Below are positions 26,508-34,860 of a stretch of DNA of 64,000 nucleotides, piece after piece (position 1 is the stretch's first letter; every line of letters starts with the position of its first letter). Made by a program: the position numbers and the translations under genes. Source of the DNA: Zunongwangia sp. HGR-M22 (lineage in GTDB: Bacteria; Bacteroidota; Bacteroidia; Flavobacteriales; Flavobacteriaceae); assembly GCF_027594425.1 (NCBI RefSeq), contig NZ_CP115159.1:3061001-3125000 (forward strand), written 5' to 3'. The notes under the pieces are model-generated. The model was not told the origin of the DNA. It saw nothing but the letters and a program-made list of their open reading frames with translations, and made no database searches.

Positions 26508-26977
26508 GAAAATCATATTCAGGGATATATGCCGCCAATTACCCAAAAGTTTTTCGGCTTTGTTTAGGGTACCTTAGTGGTAACGAAGATTTATCTAAAG
26601 ATTTAGCGTATGAAGTTTTTATAAAAGTGTGGCAATATTTAGATGATTTTAGGGGTGAAGCTTCCACTTCTACCTGGATTTATAGAATTACCGTAAATAC
26701 GTGCTTGCAGGAACTACGGAAGAAAAAGACCAAAACTCTAAAAATAGAAATTGCTGACGATAATCCCATAGAAGAATCTGAAACCGAAAGTCAGTTAGCT
26801 AGCATGTATCGTTGTATCGATCAGCTTTCAGCAGAAAATAAATCGATCATATTATTAGAACTTGAAGGTTTGCCGCAAAAAGAAATTGCCAAGGTGATTG
26901 GAATTAATCATGCTTCAGTAAGAACAAGAATTCACCGAATTAAAGATCAACTTTCTAAATGTGTAAAAAATGAATGA
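26500..26977 (+). pseudogene. ECF sigma factor with N-terminal frameshift
   Basis: The ATG at 26500 overlaps the hydrolase stop and starts MNKKIIFRD, but that frame stops at 26577. The sigma sequence continues in the +1 frame from about 26522: IYAANYPKVFRLCLGYLSGNEDLSKDLAYEVFIKVWQYL, region 2.4-like FRGEASTSTWIYRITVNTC, and region 4 with LSAENKSIILLELEGLPQKEIAKVIGINHASVRTRIHRIK. Removing one G from the GGG at 26522-26524 would restore a single frame. A GTG at 26627 could give a 116-residue product lacking most of region 2, so normal function is doubtful. The stop overlaps the next gene by 8 bp. Confidence 0.75.
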
Positions 26978-27530
26978 TTTTGAAAATATAAAGAATCAAT
27001 GGTTGTTAACAGAAACACCAGCGCCAAAAAACAATTCCGAAGAAATTATAAAAAAATCAAATTATATAAATCGTAAACAAAAAATAACAAAATTAGTTTT
27101 AGGTATTACGATTATCATTTTGATTGGATTTTTCTTCTATATCTCGGCTTATAAATATTCACAGACATTTTTAGGCTTAGGATTGATGCTTGCATGTCTT
27201 AGTATTCGAATGGGGATTGAATATGCGAGTGGAATTAAAAAAGAAAATTTTGCCAGTTACCAAAGTATGAAAGCATTTGACAACCAATTGCTGCGCTATT
27301 ACAAATCCAGAAAAAAAATTCACTATATCTGGACACCAATTTTATTTGGGATATATGTTATTGGATTTTTATTGCTGCTGCCCGGTTTCAAAGAAAGTCT
27401 TTCTTCGGGATTCTATACTTATATTATAGTTTCAGCTGTATTAACATTCGTAGCGCTCCTACTTTTAATTGCTTTTCAGATAAAAAAAGAACTGAAAATT
27501 ATCAAAAATTTAGAGCAAATGCATTCTTAA
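26970..27530 (+). CDS. Membrane protein of ECF operon (possible regulator partner)
   Basis: A 186-residue protein with a 45-residue cytoplasmic N-terminus (MNDFENIKNQWLLTETPAPK) and four predicted helices at about 47-65, 68-82, 118-136 and 146-168. It is the last gene of the hydrolase/sigma operon, overlapping the sigma gene by 8 bp. Its place after the sigma gene and its topology allow an anti-sigma role, but no known domain is recognised. The frame is intact, unlike its two upstream neighbours. Confidence 0.7.
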   Translation: MNDFENIKNQWLLTETPAPKNNSEEIIKKSNYINRKQKITKLVLGITIIILIGFFFYISAYKYSQTFLGLGLMLACLSIRMGIEYASGIKKENFASYQSMKAFDNQLLRYYKSRKKIHYIWTPILFGIYVIGFLLLLPGFKESLSSGFYTYIIVSAVLTFVALLLLIAFQIKKELKIIKNLEQMHS

Positions 27531-27569
27531 AAAGGAAGCGATGTGATATTATTAAACAGGCATTAAGTA

Positions 27570-27598
27570 AAAAGCCTCTCCAAATTGGAGAGGCTTTT
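27570..27598. terminator. Bidirectional terminator hairpin
   Basis: AAAAGCCTCTCCAA (27570-27583) pairs perfectly with TTGGAGAGGCTTTT (27585-27598; the inner CCA/TGG pairs leave a 3-base loop). A/T flanks serve both strands. It separates convergent genes ending at 27530 and 27603. Confidence 0.9.
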
Positions 27599-27602
27599 GC
27601 TT

Positions 27603-27779
27603 TTATTTTTTAGAAGCTGCGATAGATTCCTTACGGAATTCTTTAAGAAGCTTTTCTAAAGCTAATGAAGTTTTTCTAGCGCGAGTTCCGGCTGCTTTGT
27701 TACCAGATTCTAACTGTGCATCAGCATCAGCTTTAAAAGATTCGAATGTCTCATTGATATTTTCTACCAATTTTTCCAT
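27603..27779 (-). CDS. Histone H1-like (Hc1 family) small protein, 58 aa
   Basis: My translation of the minus strand gives MEKLVENINETFESFKADAD, then AQLESGNKAAGTRARKTSLALEKLLKEFRK and a final SIAASKK, 58 residues. This is the short Bacteroidota histone-H1/Hc1-like protein. It has a helical N-terminus, a GTRARK turn typical of this family, and a basic C-terminus; it presumably binds DNA or acts as a nucleoid-associated factor. The coding assignment rests on recognised family sequence and on the bidirectional terminator just beyond its stop. Confidence 0.82.
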   Translation of the reverse strand: MEKLVENINETFESFKADADAQLESGNKAAGTRARKTSLALEKLLKEFRKESIAASKK

Positions 27780-27906
27780 GTTATAATATTTATAAGATTA
27801 ATTAGACAAGCGAAAATAAAATAATATTCGATTTTTACAGGCATTTATATCAAAATTCCCTCTTAGGATCCCCAATTTTAGCATATTATTAGTCTTGCTA
27901 ATAATA

Positions 27907-29127
27907 TTAGATGGAAATATCCCACTGTATGCGGAATCTTAACTCGTCTTTTATTCCCATATCTTCGGTTTCCAGATCAAATTCAGATATCTCCATGGTG
28001 AGTTTATTGCGATGCCCTTTAAAAAACCAGTTTAAGGCCAGGGTTAATTCATCTAAATTAGATTTTACTCTTGTATTTGGAGTATAACTGGCATAACGTG
28101 CTGCTATTTCTAAAGGTTTTGGCCACCAGCTAAAACTTTGATGTGCCAAATATCCCGCCTGTAGATAGTAACCACTCAAATTGGTTGCTCTTAGATTTAT
28201 GCGGTCTTCAATTTTTTTCCAATGAATTTCTGATTGCCAACTGAATCCCTGGTAAACTAAAGCTGTTTCGATGTTAGCCTGATTTAGGCGATATTGCCCC
28301 GGGTTTTCCGACTCGTAACCTTCAAAAAAGCCACCGCCGGATGAAGAAAAACGGGTATGCTGACTTCTATTGGTAGATCCGGCAACAGCGATAATGGCTC
28401 CAGGTTTTTCATGAATACTTAAATCGCTACCTGTAAAGCCAATATTTTCTCCGAATACATTCCATTGTAAACGGCCAAAATACATAAGATCTTTGTTGTC
28501 ATTTTCTGTAGCCCCACGACCTGACCCAGTAAATACACCAAACCAATAATTAAAATCGACCGCTCCCACAGTTCTTAGTCGTCCATAAAGTTCTATTCCC
28601 TGCTGCCGATCGACCGTAAAGGCTCTATTTAAAATAGAACGATCTACTGTTTGCTGTGCGCCACTACTAATACGACGTTCTCTACTATATTCTACTTTAA
28701 ATTGACCAATTTTAAAATTAAGGAATTCCCACGGCTCAATCATCAGTCTATAATCCAGCAAATTAGATTGTCCTAAATCGTATTCCCAGTAATATTTAAG
28801 CCAAGATTTGTAAGCGTGTCCACCTACTTTTATCCGAGAACGATTTACTTTGAATACATTACCACTATTATCATCAAAGTCATTAAAAGATAACGGATCT
28901 TGATCGCCCGGCGTTGCATAGCGAAACTGTAATCTACTTTGAATCTGAAGTGAATACTGGTTATCATTGGTTCTAAATTCAAAACCATTAGCCCCATAAT
29001 TCACCTGTAAATCTTTTAATACATCTCCGGAAGTTTCCTCGGCGCTTTGAGAAAAAACGGTATCTGAATTTAATATACCTAAAAAGAGTATTAAAAAACT
29101 AAGAATACTATAAAACCCACACTTCAT
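27907..29127 (-). CDS. Phosphate-selective porin O/P family outer-membrane protein
   Basis: Outer-membrane beta-barrel of 406 residues. The signal peptide (SFLILFLGILNSDTVFSQ) is followed by alternating amphipathic strands. Family segments are SLQIQSRLQFRYATPG, NRSRIKVGGHAYKSWLKYYWEYDLG, FKIGQFKVEYSRERRISSG and FTVDRQQGIELYGRL, and the terminal strand ends LRFRIQWDISI. OprO/OprP family members form channels for phosphate or other anions, but specificity cannot be inferred. It lies 108 bp downstream of the AraC regulator gene on the same strand. Confidence 0.85.
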   Translation of the reverse strand: MKCGFYSILSFLILFLGILNSDTVFSQSAEETSGDVLKDLQVNYGANGFEFRTNDNQYSLQIQSRLQFRYATPGDQDPLSFNDFDDNSGNVFKVNRSRIKVGGHAYKSWLKYYWEYDLGQSNLLDYRLMIEPWEFLNFKIGQFKVEYSRERRISSGAQQTVDRSILNRAFTVDRQQGIELYGRLRTVGAVDFNYWFGVFTGSGRGATENDNKDLMYFGRLQWNVFGENIGFTGSDLSIHEKPGAIIAVAGSTNRSQHTRFSSSGGGFFEGYESENPGQYRLNQANIETALVYQGFSWQSEIHWKKIEDRINLRATNLSGYYLQAGYLAHQSFSWWPKPLEIAARYASYTPNTRVKSNLDELTLALNWFFKGHRNKLTMEISEFDLETEDMGIKDELRFRIQWDISI

Positions 29128-29235
29128 AAACTTATACTAGTATGGTTTCAAAAATAGAAATAATTAATTTCTTAACATTGAATTAGCTTTAAAGAAACAT
29201 TTAATTTACAATTGCAGAGATTTAGAATTTAAATA

Positions 29236-30090
29236 TCAGCTAATTAAGGTGTTTTCATGCTGAATAACGTGACTTTTTACACTAGCCTGAAACTCCTGTG
29301 GTGTCATTCCTGAATGTTGTTTAAAAAATCTACTGAAATACGATCTGTCTTTAAATTTTAGATTGAATGAAATTTCTTTAATAGTATTCTCGCTATGAAT
29401 AATTTGACGTTTCGCCTCCAAAATTAGTCGATCATGAATCAGTTGCAAACCGGTTTTTTCTAATTTCTCTTTAAGAATCTGATTTAATCGCTTAGCGCTT
29501 ATTCCTAATTTCTCAGCATAAAAAGAAGTATCTCGCTCTTCTAAATAATTAGATTCCAGCAGCAGCATAAACTCATAAATGCGCTTTTCGTTAATATCAT
29601 GTTGAGTAAAATGTTCCTCTTTCAACTGAATTAATTGCAACAAAAACACCTTCAAAAGAGCTTTCATCATAATTAGATTCATCTCGTCCTTTTGATATTC
29701 TTCTGTCAACAAATTATAGACAGCATTTAATCCTTTAGAACTTTGCTCGGTTACCTGTAAACAAGAAAATTCGCCCTGGATATTAAACATTCTAAAAACG
29801 TCCAACAAAAATTCTTTAAGATCATCTTCTAGCAATTCTCTTTTAAAAGATAGCAGTACTCCCTTTTTGCCTGCTTTATTCAATTGATGCACGCGGTACG
29901 GCGGGATCAAATAGATCCAATCTCCCTGCACGGTCTGAAATGAATGCTGAGGAACGTGTAAAGCTTTTTCATTTTTAAGCCATACAATCTCAAAAAATTC
30001 TCTCCTGCCGGGATCATCCAAATAAGAAGGAGGACAATCAATTAAATCGCGTATATATAAAACCTTATCACTTAGCATATTCTTTGTCAT
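29236..30090 (-). CDS. AraC family transcriptional regulator
   Basis: DNA-binding regulator of 284 residues. An N-terminal cupin-like sensing region (FFEIVWLKNEKALHVPQHSF, WIYLIPPYRVHQL) precedes two helix-turn-helix motifs at the C-terminus: DTSFYAEKLGISAKRLNQILKE and NTIKEISFNLKFKDRSYFSRFFKQHSG. It is divergent from the hxlB-hxlA pair, and the shared 179-bp spacer has repeated words that may be its binding sites. It is therefore the likely regulator of the ribulose-monophosphate genes, possibly also of the porin gene downstream. The effector is unknown. Confidence 0.9.
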   Translation of the reverse strand: MTKNMLSDKVLYIRDLIDCPPSYLDDPGRREFFEIVWLKNEKALHVPQHSFQTVQGDWIYLIPPYRVHQLNKAGKKGVLLSFKRELLEDDLKEFLLDVFRMFNIQGEFSCLQVTEQSSKGLNAVYNLLTEEYQKDEMNLIMMKALLKVFLLQLIQLKEEHFTQHDINEKRIYEFMLLLESNYLEERDTSFYAEKLGISAKRLNQILKEKLEKTGLQLIHDRLILEAKRQIIHSENTIKEISFNLKFKDRSYFSRFFKQHSGMTPQEFQASVKSHVIQHENTLIS

Positions 30091-30121
30091 TAAAGATTGA
30101 AAAAAATGGCTTTTCCAAAAA

Positions 30122-30190
30122 GTACCACAAAACTAGCTAATTTCACCCAACAAAAATCACGATATGGCAAATTGTACCACATATCTGCCA
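30122..30190. promoter_or_regulatory. Candidate AraC operator repeats
   Basis: GTACCACA occurs twice in the same orientation (30122-30129 and 30174-30181), 52 bp apart, about five helical turns. TGGCA (30165-30169) and TGCCA (30186-30190) form an inverted pair overlapping the second copy. The location between the AraC gene and hxlB fits a shared operator; binding is unproven. Confidence 0.4.
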
Positions 30191-30203
30191 GATTTTATAC
30201 CAA

Positions 30204-30230
30204 TTTGATCTCTTGCGTAGATTAATTTTG
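30204..30230 (+). promoter_or_regulatory. hxlB promoter (TTTG ... TAATTTTG)
   Basis: TAATTTTG at 30223-30230 fits TAnnTTTG. TTTG at 30204-30207 may be a close -33 box, with a spacer of only 15 bp, as expected for an activator-dependent promoter. It rules out the TTG at 30213 as translation start. Confidence 0.5.
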
Positions 30231-30269
30231 TCCCTCCCTAAAAAGGGAGATAATTTAAAGACGATCATA

Positions 30270-30854
30270 ATGGATAATAACAATCACGATAACAAAAATG
30301 CTAGCATCCAAAATGCTTACGAGATCATTATAAATGAGCATGTAAATCTATATCACTCTTTAAATTTAGAAAGCCTTAAGGCTATAGAAAAGCCAATTAA
30401 AAATGCTAAAAAGATATTTTTAACGGGTGCAGGCAGAACTGGTTTTATGGTAAAAGCAGCTACAATGCGCTTAATGCATTTAGGATACCATGTATATGTT
30501 GTTGGAGAGACTACTACACCGGCAATTACTAAAGATGATCTTTTAATCGCGGTATCGGGTTCTGGAAATACAAAATCTATATTGAACGCTGCTGAAACTG
30601 CTCACAAAAATGAAGCAGATTTAGTATGCTTTACAACAGATGAGTCTTCTCCGCTCGCTAAACTGGCAGATCATACTGTAGTTATTCCGGCAGCAGGAAA
30701 GCAAGAACATGGTAATTCCATTTCTCAGCAATATGCAGGCAGTCTTTTTGAACAATCATTTTTATTGATTTTCGATGCCCTTATCCATTATTTATGGAAA
30801 CAATCTGATAGCAGTGCCGAACAATTATGGGAGATGCACGCCAATATGGAATAG
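30270..30854 (+). CDS. hxlB: 6-phospho-3-hexuloisomerase (PHI)
   Basis: Converts D-arabino-3-hexulose 6-phosphate to fructose 6-phosphate in the ribulose monophosphate pathway. The SIS-domain protein has the phosphosugar-binding elements IFLTGAGRTGFMVKAATMRLMHLG, GETTTPAI and LIAVSGSGNTKSILNAAE, plus the PHI-typical tail QQYAGSLFEQSFLLIFDALIHYL. The ATG at 30270 (MDNNNHDNKN) gives 194 residues, the usual size; a longer frame from TTG 30213 runs through the promoter. It is followed 49 bp later by hxlA. Confidence 0.92.
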   Translation: MDNNNHDNKNASIQNAYEIIINEHVNLYHSLNLESLKAIEKPIKNAKKIFLTGAGRTGFMVKAATMRLMHLGYHVYVVGETTTPAITKDDLLIAVSGSGNTKSILNAAETAHKNEADLVCFTTDESSPLAKLADHTVVIPAAGKQEHGNSISQQYAGSLFEQSFLLIFDALIHYLWKQSDSSAEQLWEMHANME

Positions 30855-30903
30855 ATTAAAAAGTAAAATAAAAAAGAAGAATATAAATTAAACATAGAGG
30901 ATT

Positions 30904-31530
30904 ATGACTAAATTACAAGTAGCAATCGACCTACTAAATACAGAAGATGCAATAGCTTTAGCTACAAAAGTAGCTCCTTATATCGATATTATTGAATTAG
31001 GAACACCACTTATTAAAAGTGAAGGTGTACGTGCAATTACTGCGATGAAAGAAGCATTTCCAGACAAAATGGTCTTTGCTGATTTTAAAACTGCAGATGC
31101 AGGTGGATTAGAAGCTGAAATGGCTTTTAAAGCAGGAGCAGATTATATCACTATCTTAGGATCTATTGATGATGCTACTATCATTGGTGCTGTTGAAGCG
31201 GCTAAAAAATACGATAGAGCTGTAGTTGTTGACACTATTGGTGTTAAAGATCGTGTGCAACGTGCGCAAGAAGTAAGCAAACTAGGTGTAGAATTCGTAG
31301 AATTACACGCAGGTTTAGATGAGCAGGCAAAACCAGGATACTCTATTGATGTTCTTGTAGAAGAAGCTTCTAGAGCTGGTGTACCAGTATCTATCGCAGG
31401 TGGAGTTAATCTTGATAGTATCACTAAAGTTAAAGAATCTGGAGCAGTTGTTGCCGTTGCCGGTGGAGCTATTTATGGAGCTGAGGATCCAGCAGCAGCA
31501 GCTAAAGCATTAAAAGAAGCTTTAAACTAG
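30904..31530 (+). CDS. hxlA: 3-hexulose-6-phosphate synthase (HPS)
   Basis: Condenses formaldehyde with ribulose 5-phosphate, or runs in reverse to make ribulose 5-phosphate. It is an orotidine-decarboxylase-superfamily barrel of 208 residues with the metal/substrate motif DFKTAD (Asp60, Lys62, Asp65), ELGTPLIKSEG, VDTIGVKDRVQRAQEV, ELHAGLD and the phosphate-binding VSIAGGVNLDSI. Length is standard. With hxlB it forms a complete formaldehyde-fixing module, followed by a strong terminator. Confidence 0.94.
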   Translation: MTKLQVAIDLLNTEDAIALATKVAPYIDIIELGTPLIKSEGVRAITAMKEAFPDKMVFADFKTADAGGLEAEMAFKAGADYITILGSIDDATIIGAVEAAKKYDRAVVVDTIGVKDRVQRAQEVSKLGVEFVELHAGLDEQAKPGYSIDVLVEEASRAGVPVSIAGGVNLDSITKVKESGAVVAVAGGAIYGAEDPAAAAKALKEALN

Positions 31531-31570
31531 TTTCAAGACATTACATTATTCAAAATGTAGATTTGTCTTA

Positions 31571-31598
31571 GGGCTGGTAATAACCAGCCCTTTTTTTT
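31571..31598 (+). terminator. Rho-independent terminator of hxlBA
   Basis: GGGCTGGT (31571-31578) pairs with ACCAGCCC (31583-31590) around an AATA loop, followed by eight T. Confidence 0.95.
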
Positions 31599-31673
31599 GC
31601 TTATGTATTAAATCTATGTTTCCCAGTTATTTTGAAATTAATCGGAATATATCCAAAACAAAGGTTTTATTTC

Positions 31674-32585
31674 CTAAAGTACATATTCTTCATTTACACT
31701 TTTCACTTGTTCTGGAATATTCTTACATCTAAGCATTTCTAATAAATTGATTTCTATAGTTCTTGATATTAAGTTTAAAGGAATTCCGGTAGGTAACATT
31801 TCAAATGGATTAAGAAGCGATACTCCAATTTTGTGAATCGTAAGAAACACGTAGCCTATTAAAGTTCCAAAAACCACAGACCATATTCCAATACTTTCAG
31901 CAGTTACAAGCGTTGAGCATACAATAAATATCCATACAAAAACTCTTGTATAATAATTATATGTAGTTGGGAAAACAGTATTCGCAATACGTTCAGATTT
32001 GCCCATTTGGTCACAAAAGTTAATAAGCATTTGATTTAATTGCATAAATTGAAAACCATCAACCTTTCCTTTTTGATACCATTCGTTTAAATCTCTTGTC
32101 TGAAGATTTAAAACCGCATTCGCTTTATTTGACTCATGTCTTAAGTATTCAAAATCATCATCATTTAAGAAATTTAAATAATCGGTTTCTGAAGATTTCC
32201 TCAGGCCTCTGTTTAAAGCGTAAACAAAACCTATATGTCGGCGTACTAAAATTTCAATGAAATTTCTGTCTTCTCCATTAATTTCTTCCGTAGTTTTTTT
32301 CAGAAATAATAATTGTCTCGCCCAGCTTCTACTATCGTTTACGAGTCCTCCCCAAATTTTTCTTGCTTCCCACCAGCGATCATACGCCTGATTATTGTTG
32401 AAACCGATAAAAAACGCAAGTGCTGTACCAAGAATTGTTGGCAATAATGCGGGGATGGGAATATTTATAATATTGAAATACTCAGATAAGGCATAGGTAA
32501 CGCTACAAGTTAAAAAATCAATTAAAAAATAAGTCCAGGAACCTTCAATAATTCTGGAGATTCTAACTTTATTGGAAATTAACAT
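31674..32585 (-). CDS. Bestrophin family chloride-channel-like protein
   Basis: A 303-residue membrane protein of the bestrophin/UPF0187 family, forming pentameric anion channels. Diagnostic features are FIGFNNNQAYDRWWEARKIWGGLVNDSRSWARQL (the family RWWE segment), RRHIGFVYALNRGLR and the C-terminal MLPTGIPLNLISRTIEINLLEML. About four helices are predicted. Bacterial bestrophins may conduct Na+ or Cl-. It stands alone, divergent from the orphan response regulator. Confidence 0.88.
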   Translation of the reverse strand: MLISNKVRISRIIEGSWTYFLIDFLTCSVTYALSEYFNIINIPIPALLPTILGTALAFFIGFNNNQAYDRWWEARKIWGGLVNDSRSWARQLLFLKKTTEEINGEDRNFIEILVRRHIGFVYALNRGLRKSSETDYLNFLNDDDFEYLRHESNKANAVLNLQTRDLNEWYQKGKVDGFQFMQLNQMLINFCDQMGKSERIANTVFPTTYNYYTRVFVWIFIVCSTLVTAESIGIWSVVFGTLIGYVFLTIHKIGVSLLNPFEMLPTGIPLNLISRTIEINLLEMLRCKNIPEQVKSVNEEYVL

Positions 32586-32718
32586 TCAGTTTTTTATCTA
32601 AATTAAATAAAATTTGATATTATTTAAATTTTTATAAATATTCTTAACTACTTTAATACTTTTATTAATTATTAAAAAGACTTATAACGTTAAAACCTAA
32701 AGATCACTAATATTCTTT

Positions 32719-33117
32719 ATGAAATATTTTAAGCAACCTATTAAAATTTTAGCGGTAGATGATAATCCAGTTAATCTGTTTTTAGTAAAGACGATTATAA
32801 ATAAAATTTTTGATTGTGCTGAAATTATAACTGCTGCTACAGGTGAAGAAGGCGTAGCGATTTATAGAAATTCGCCAATTTTTGATCTTATTTTAATGGA
32901 TATCCAGTTGCCGGGAATTGATGGATTTGAAGCAATTAGATTGATAAAAAAAATAGAAACTAAGCACTCCACACGTATAGTAGCCCTAAGCGGAAATAAA
33001 TTGGAGAATATGATGGAAAAAGGTAAAATGGTTGGTATGGATGGCTATCTTAGTAAACCGATTAAAGTTGAACCAAGTAAAAATCTATTTAAAAAACTCT
33101 TGGTAAAAAAAGATTAG
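32719..33117 (+). CDS. Single-domain response regulator (orphan receiver)
   Basis: CheY-like receiver of 132 residues with no output domain. The acidic pocket is VDD (13-15), the phosphoacceptor Asp61 in LILMDIQLPGIDGFEA, the switch Ser91 in VALSGN and the conserved Lys113 in GYLSKPIK. The sequence is closest in style to receivers of hybrid kinases (DDNPVNLFLVKTII). No histidine kinase is adjacent, so its partner is encoded elsewhere. It may relay phosphate or act by protein binding. Confidence 0.88.
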   Translation: MKYFKQPIKILAVDDNPVNLFLVKTIINKIFDCAEIITAATGEEGVAIYRNSPIFDLILMDIQLPGIDGFEAIRLIKKIETKHSTRIVALSGNKLENMMEKGKMVGMDGYLSKPIKVEPSKNLFKKLLVKKD

Positions 33118-33182
33118 TGCCTCATCGTTCTTTTAAATAAAACTTGGAACATGCCGTATAAGACTCCCTTATTATCAATAAA

Positions 33183-33218
33183 AAAGCTGACTCATTCATT
33201 TTCAGAATAGTCAGCTTT
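33183..33218. terminator. Terminator hairpin between convergent genes
   Basis: AAAGCTGACT (33183-33192) pairs with AGTCAGCTTT (33209-33218), and the loop contains a further ATTC/GAAT pairing. A T-run follows only on the minus strand, so it mainly serves the luciferase-like gene. Confidence 0.8.
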
Positions 33219-33246
33219 AAGAAGTGTGATCTTTATTTTTCAAGAA

Positions 33247-34287
33247 TTACATCACTTTTTGATCTTCAAATTTCTTGGATTCTTTATTGATTTCCTGCAT
33301 TATTTCAGCAAATGTACTTACAGATTTTTTTCGATCTTCAGCATCATACATCGCAGAAACTGCTATTAATTCATCTACGTTAGTTTCTTCCAAAAATTCA
33401 TGTACTTGTCTTTTTACGGTTGCTTTGCTTCCTACAAAAGAATACTTAAGCATTTGCTGAACTGAAGGATGTTCTAATACTCCTTTTAATTCAGATGTCA
33501 TAGGAGTAGGTGGTTTTAATCCTTCTCTTTCTCCGGTTAAAATTCCAAGAAACATTCGTATTAATGTTGTAAATAATTCATTTGCTTTTTCATCGGTTTC
33601 AGCAATTATTACATTTACACCTGCCATACAGTAAGGCTTATCTAAAACTTCTGAAGCAGAAAATTCTTCTCTATAAATTCTTAAAGCATTTTGTAAATGC
33701 TTTGTCGCAAAGTGGCTGGCAAAAGCATACGGCAGTCCTTTTCTGGCAGCTAAGTGCGCACTATCTGTACTAGAACCTAAAATATAAAGCGGCACATCTG
33801 CACTTTCAGCTATGGGAGCTCTAACTTCTGAAGTTTTATTCTCTAACGAAAAATAACGTTCAATCTTAGCAATTTCGTTTGGGAAAGATTGTGCAGCCTG
33901 CATAAAATCAGATCGTATTGCACTTGCAGTTTTAGGATCTGTTCCGGGAGCTCTTCCTAAACCAAGATCGATACGGCCAGGATATAATTGTGCTAAAGTT
34001 CCAAACTGTTCAGCAATCATCAATGGTGAATGGTTTGGTAGCATAATTCCTCCAGAACCTACTTTAATTTTAGAAGTATTATCAGCAATATAGCCCATAA
34101 GAATTGAAGTCGCAGTACTCCCTACGTGCTCCATATTATGGTGTTCTGCAAACCAAAACCTATGATAACCTGCATCCTCAGCTAATTTTGCTAATTCCAG
34201 CGAATTGTTTAAAGTTTGTTTATATGTATTTCCTTTTGAAACATGAGCAAGCTCAAGTATCGAGTATTTTATGTCTTTACTATTCAT
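33247..34287 (-). CDS. LLM-class (luciferase-like) flavin-dependent oxidoreductase
   Basis: Bacterial-luciferase-superfamily barrel of 346 residues. Typical segments are YSILELAHVSKGNTYKQTLNNSLELAKLAEDAGYHRFWFAEHHNM, GSGGIMLPNHSPLMIAEQFGTLAQLYPGRIDLGLGRAPG and YILGSSTDSAHLAARKGLPYAFA, close to the YhbW-like single-component group. It would use reduced FMN; the substrate is unknown. It is transcribed after an ArsR regulator gene 21 bp upstream, so it is probably that regulator's target. Confidence 0.9.
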   Translation of the reverse strand: MNSKDIKYSILELAHVSKGNTYKQTLNNSLELAKLAEDAGYHRFWFAEHHNMEHVGSTATSILMGYIADNTSKIKVGSGGIMLPNHSPLMIAEQFGTLAQLYPGRIDLGLGRAPGTDPKTASAIRSDFMQAAQSFPNEIAKIERYFSLENKTSEVRAPIAESADVPLYILGSSTDSAHLAARKGLPYAFASHFATKHLQNALRIYREEFSASEVLDKPYCMAGVNVIIAETDEKANELFTTLIRMFLGILTGEREGLKPPTPMTSELKGVLEHPSVQQMLKYSFVGSKATVKRQVHEFLEETNVDELIAVSAMYDAEDRKKSVSTFAEIMQEINKESKKFEDQKVM

Positions 34288-34309
34288 ATATTTAAATGTT
34301 TCAATATAT
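34286..34309. promoter_or_regulatory. Near-perfect inverted repeat between arsR-type and LLM genes
   Basis: ATATATTTAAA (34286-34296), a TG spacer, and TTTCAATATAT (34299-34309) form an 11-bp inverted repeat with one mismatch. It fills the gap between the regulator stop and the LLM start, a plausible regulator operator; AT bias makes chance occurrence possible. Confidence 0.4.
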
Positions 34310-34593
34310 TAATCATTGAAGCTTTGTAAGTTCTTGAGTGTCGCTAAATAATCGTCCAGAATTTTCTGATTCAGAGAATAAAAATAAAATCGTCCTTCCT
34401 TATGCGGAATTATCAAATCGGCTTCTACCAGTCTTTTGATATGATGACTTATTGAAGGTTGTGATAAATCTAATGAATCGACAATCGCAGAACAATCCAA
34501 TTTTCCTTCGTTTTTTTGGATCGCTTTCAAAATAATCAGTCGATTTCGATCACTTAAAGCCTTAGCTATTTTCTCTACTTCTTTTAAATTCAA
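34309..34593 (-). CDS. ArsR family winged-helix repressor
   Basis: A 94-residue DNA-binding protein with the ArsR fold: KIAKALSDRNRLIILKAIQKNEG (helices 1-2), SIVDSLDLSQPSISHHIKRLVEADLI-type helix-turn-helix (here AIVDSLDLSQPSISHHIK) and the wing HKEGRFYFYSL. There is one Cys (DCSA) but no CxC metal site, so metal sensing of the classical type is unlikely; a redox or organic signal is more plausible. It is first in a two-gene unit with the flavin oxidoreductase. Confidence 0.9.
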   Translation of the reverse strand: MNLKEVEKIAKALSDRNRLIILKAIQKNEGKLDCSAIVDSLDLSQPSISHHIKRLVEADLIIPHKEGRFYFYSLNQKILDDYLATLKNLQSFND

Positions 34594-34860
34594 ATTCTCT
34601 AATTAAATAATTTAGCTAACAAAGCATTACACATAGTTTGTAGCGAATAGTGAAAAAACCTTACATAACCAAAGAATTAATTTGTTTCCGAAATCTATTT
34701 TAAGCTTGCTATAAAAAAACTAGAAATGTTGAAAAATAGACTCTCATTATAAAATATTTAGCTCCCACAAGCAGTAGCGTTTTAGAGAAATATTTGAAGA
34801 ATAAAAACTGGATAGTATTGATAAGAATACAAAGATCAATTCGACATCAGTATAATTTTT

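Noticed and set aside
30213-30269. Longer hxlB starting at TTG 30213
   Set aside because: The extension runs through the TAATTTTG promoter box and has no family similarity; the ATG at 30270 gives the normal length.
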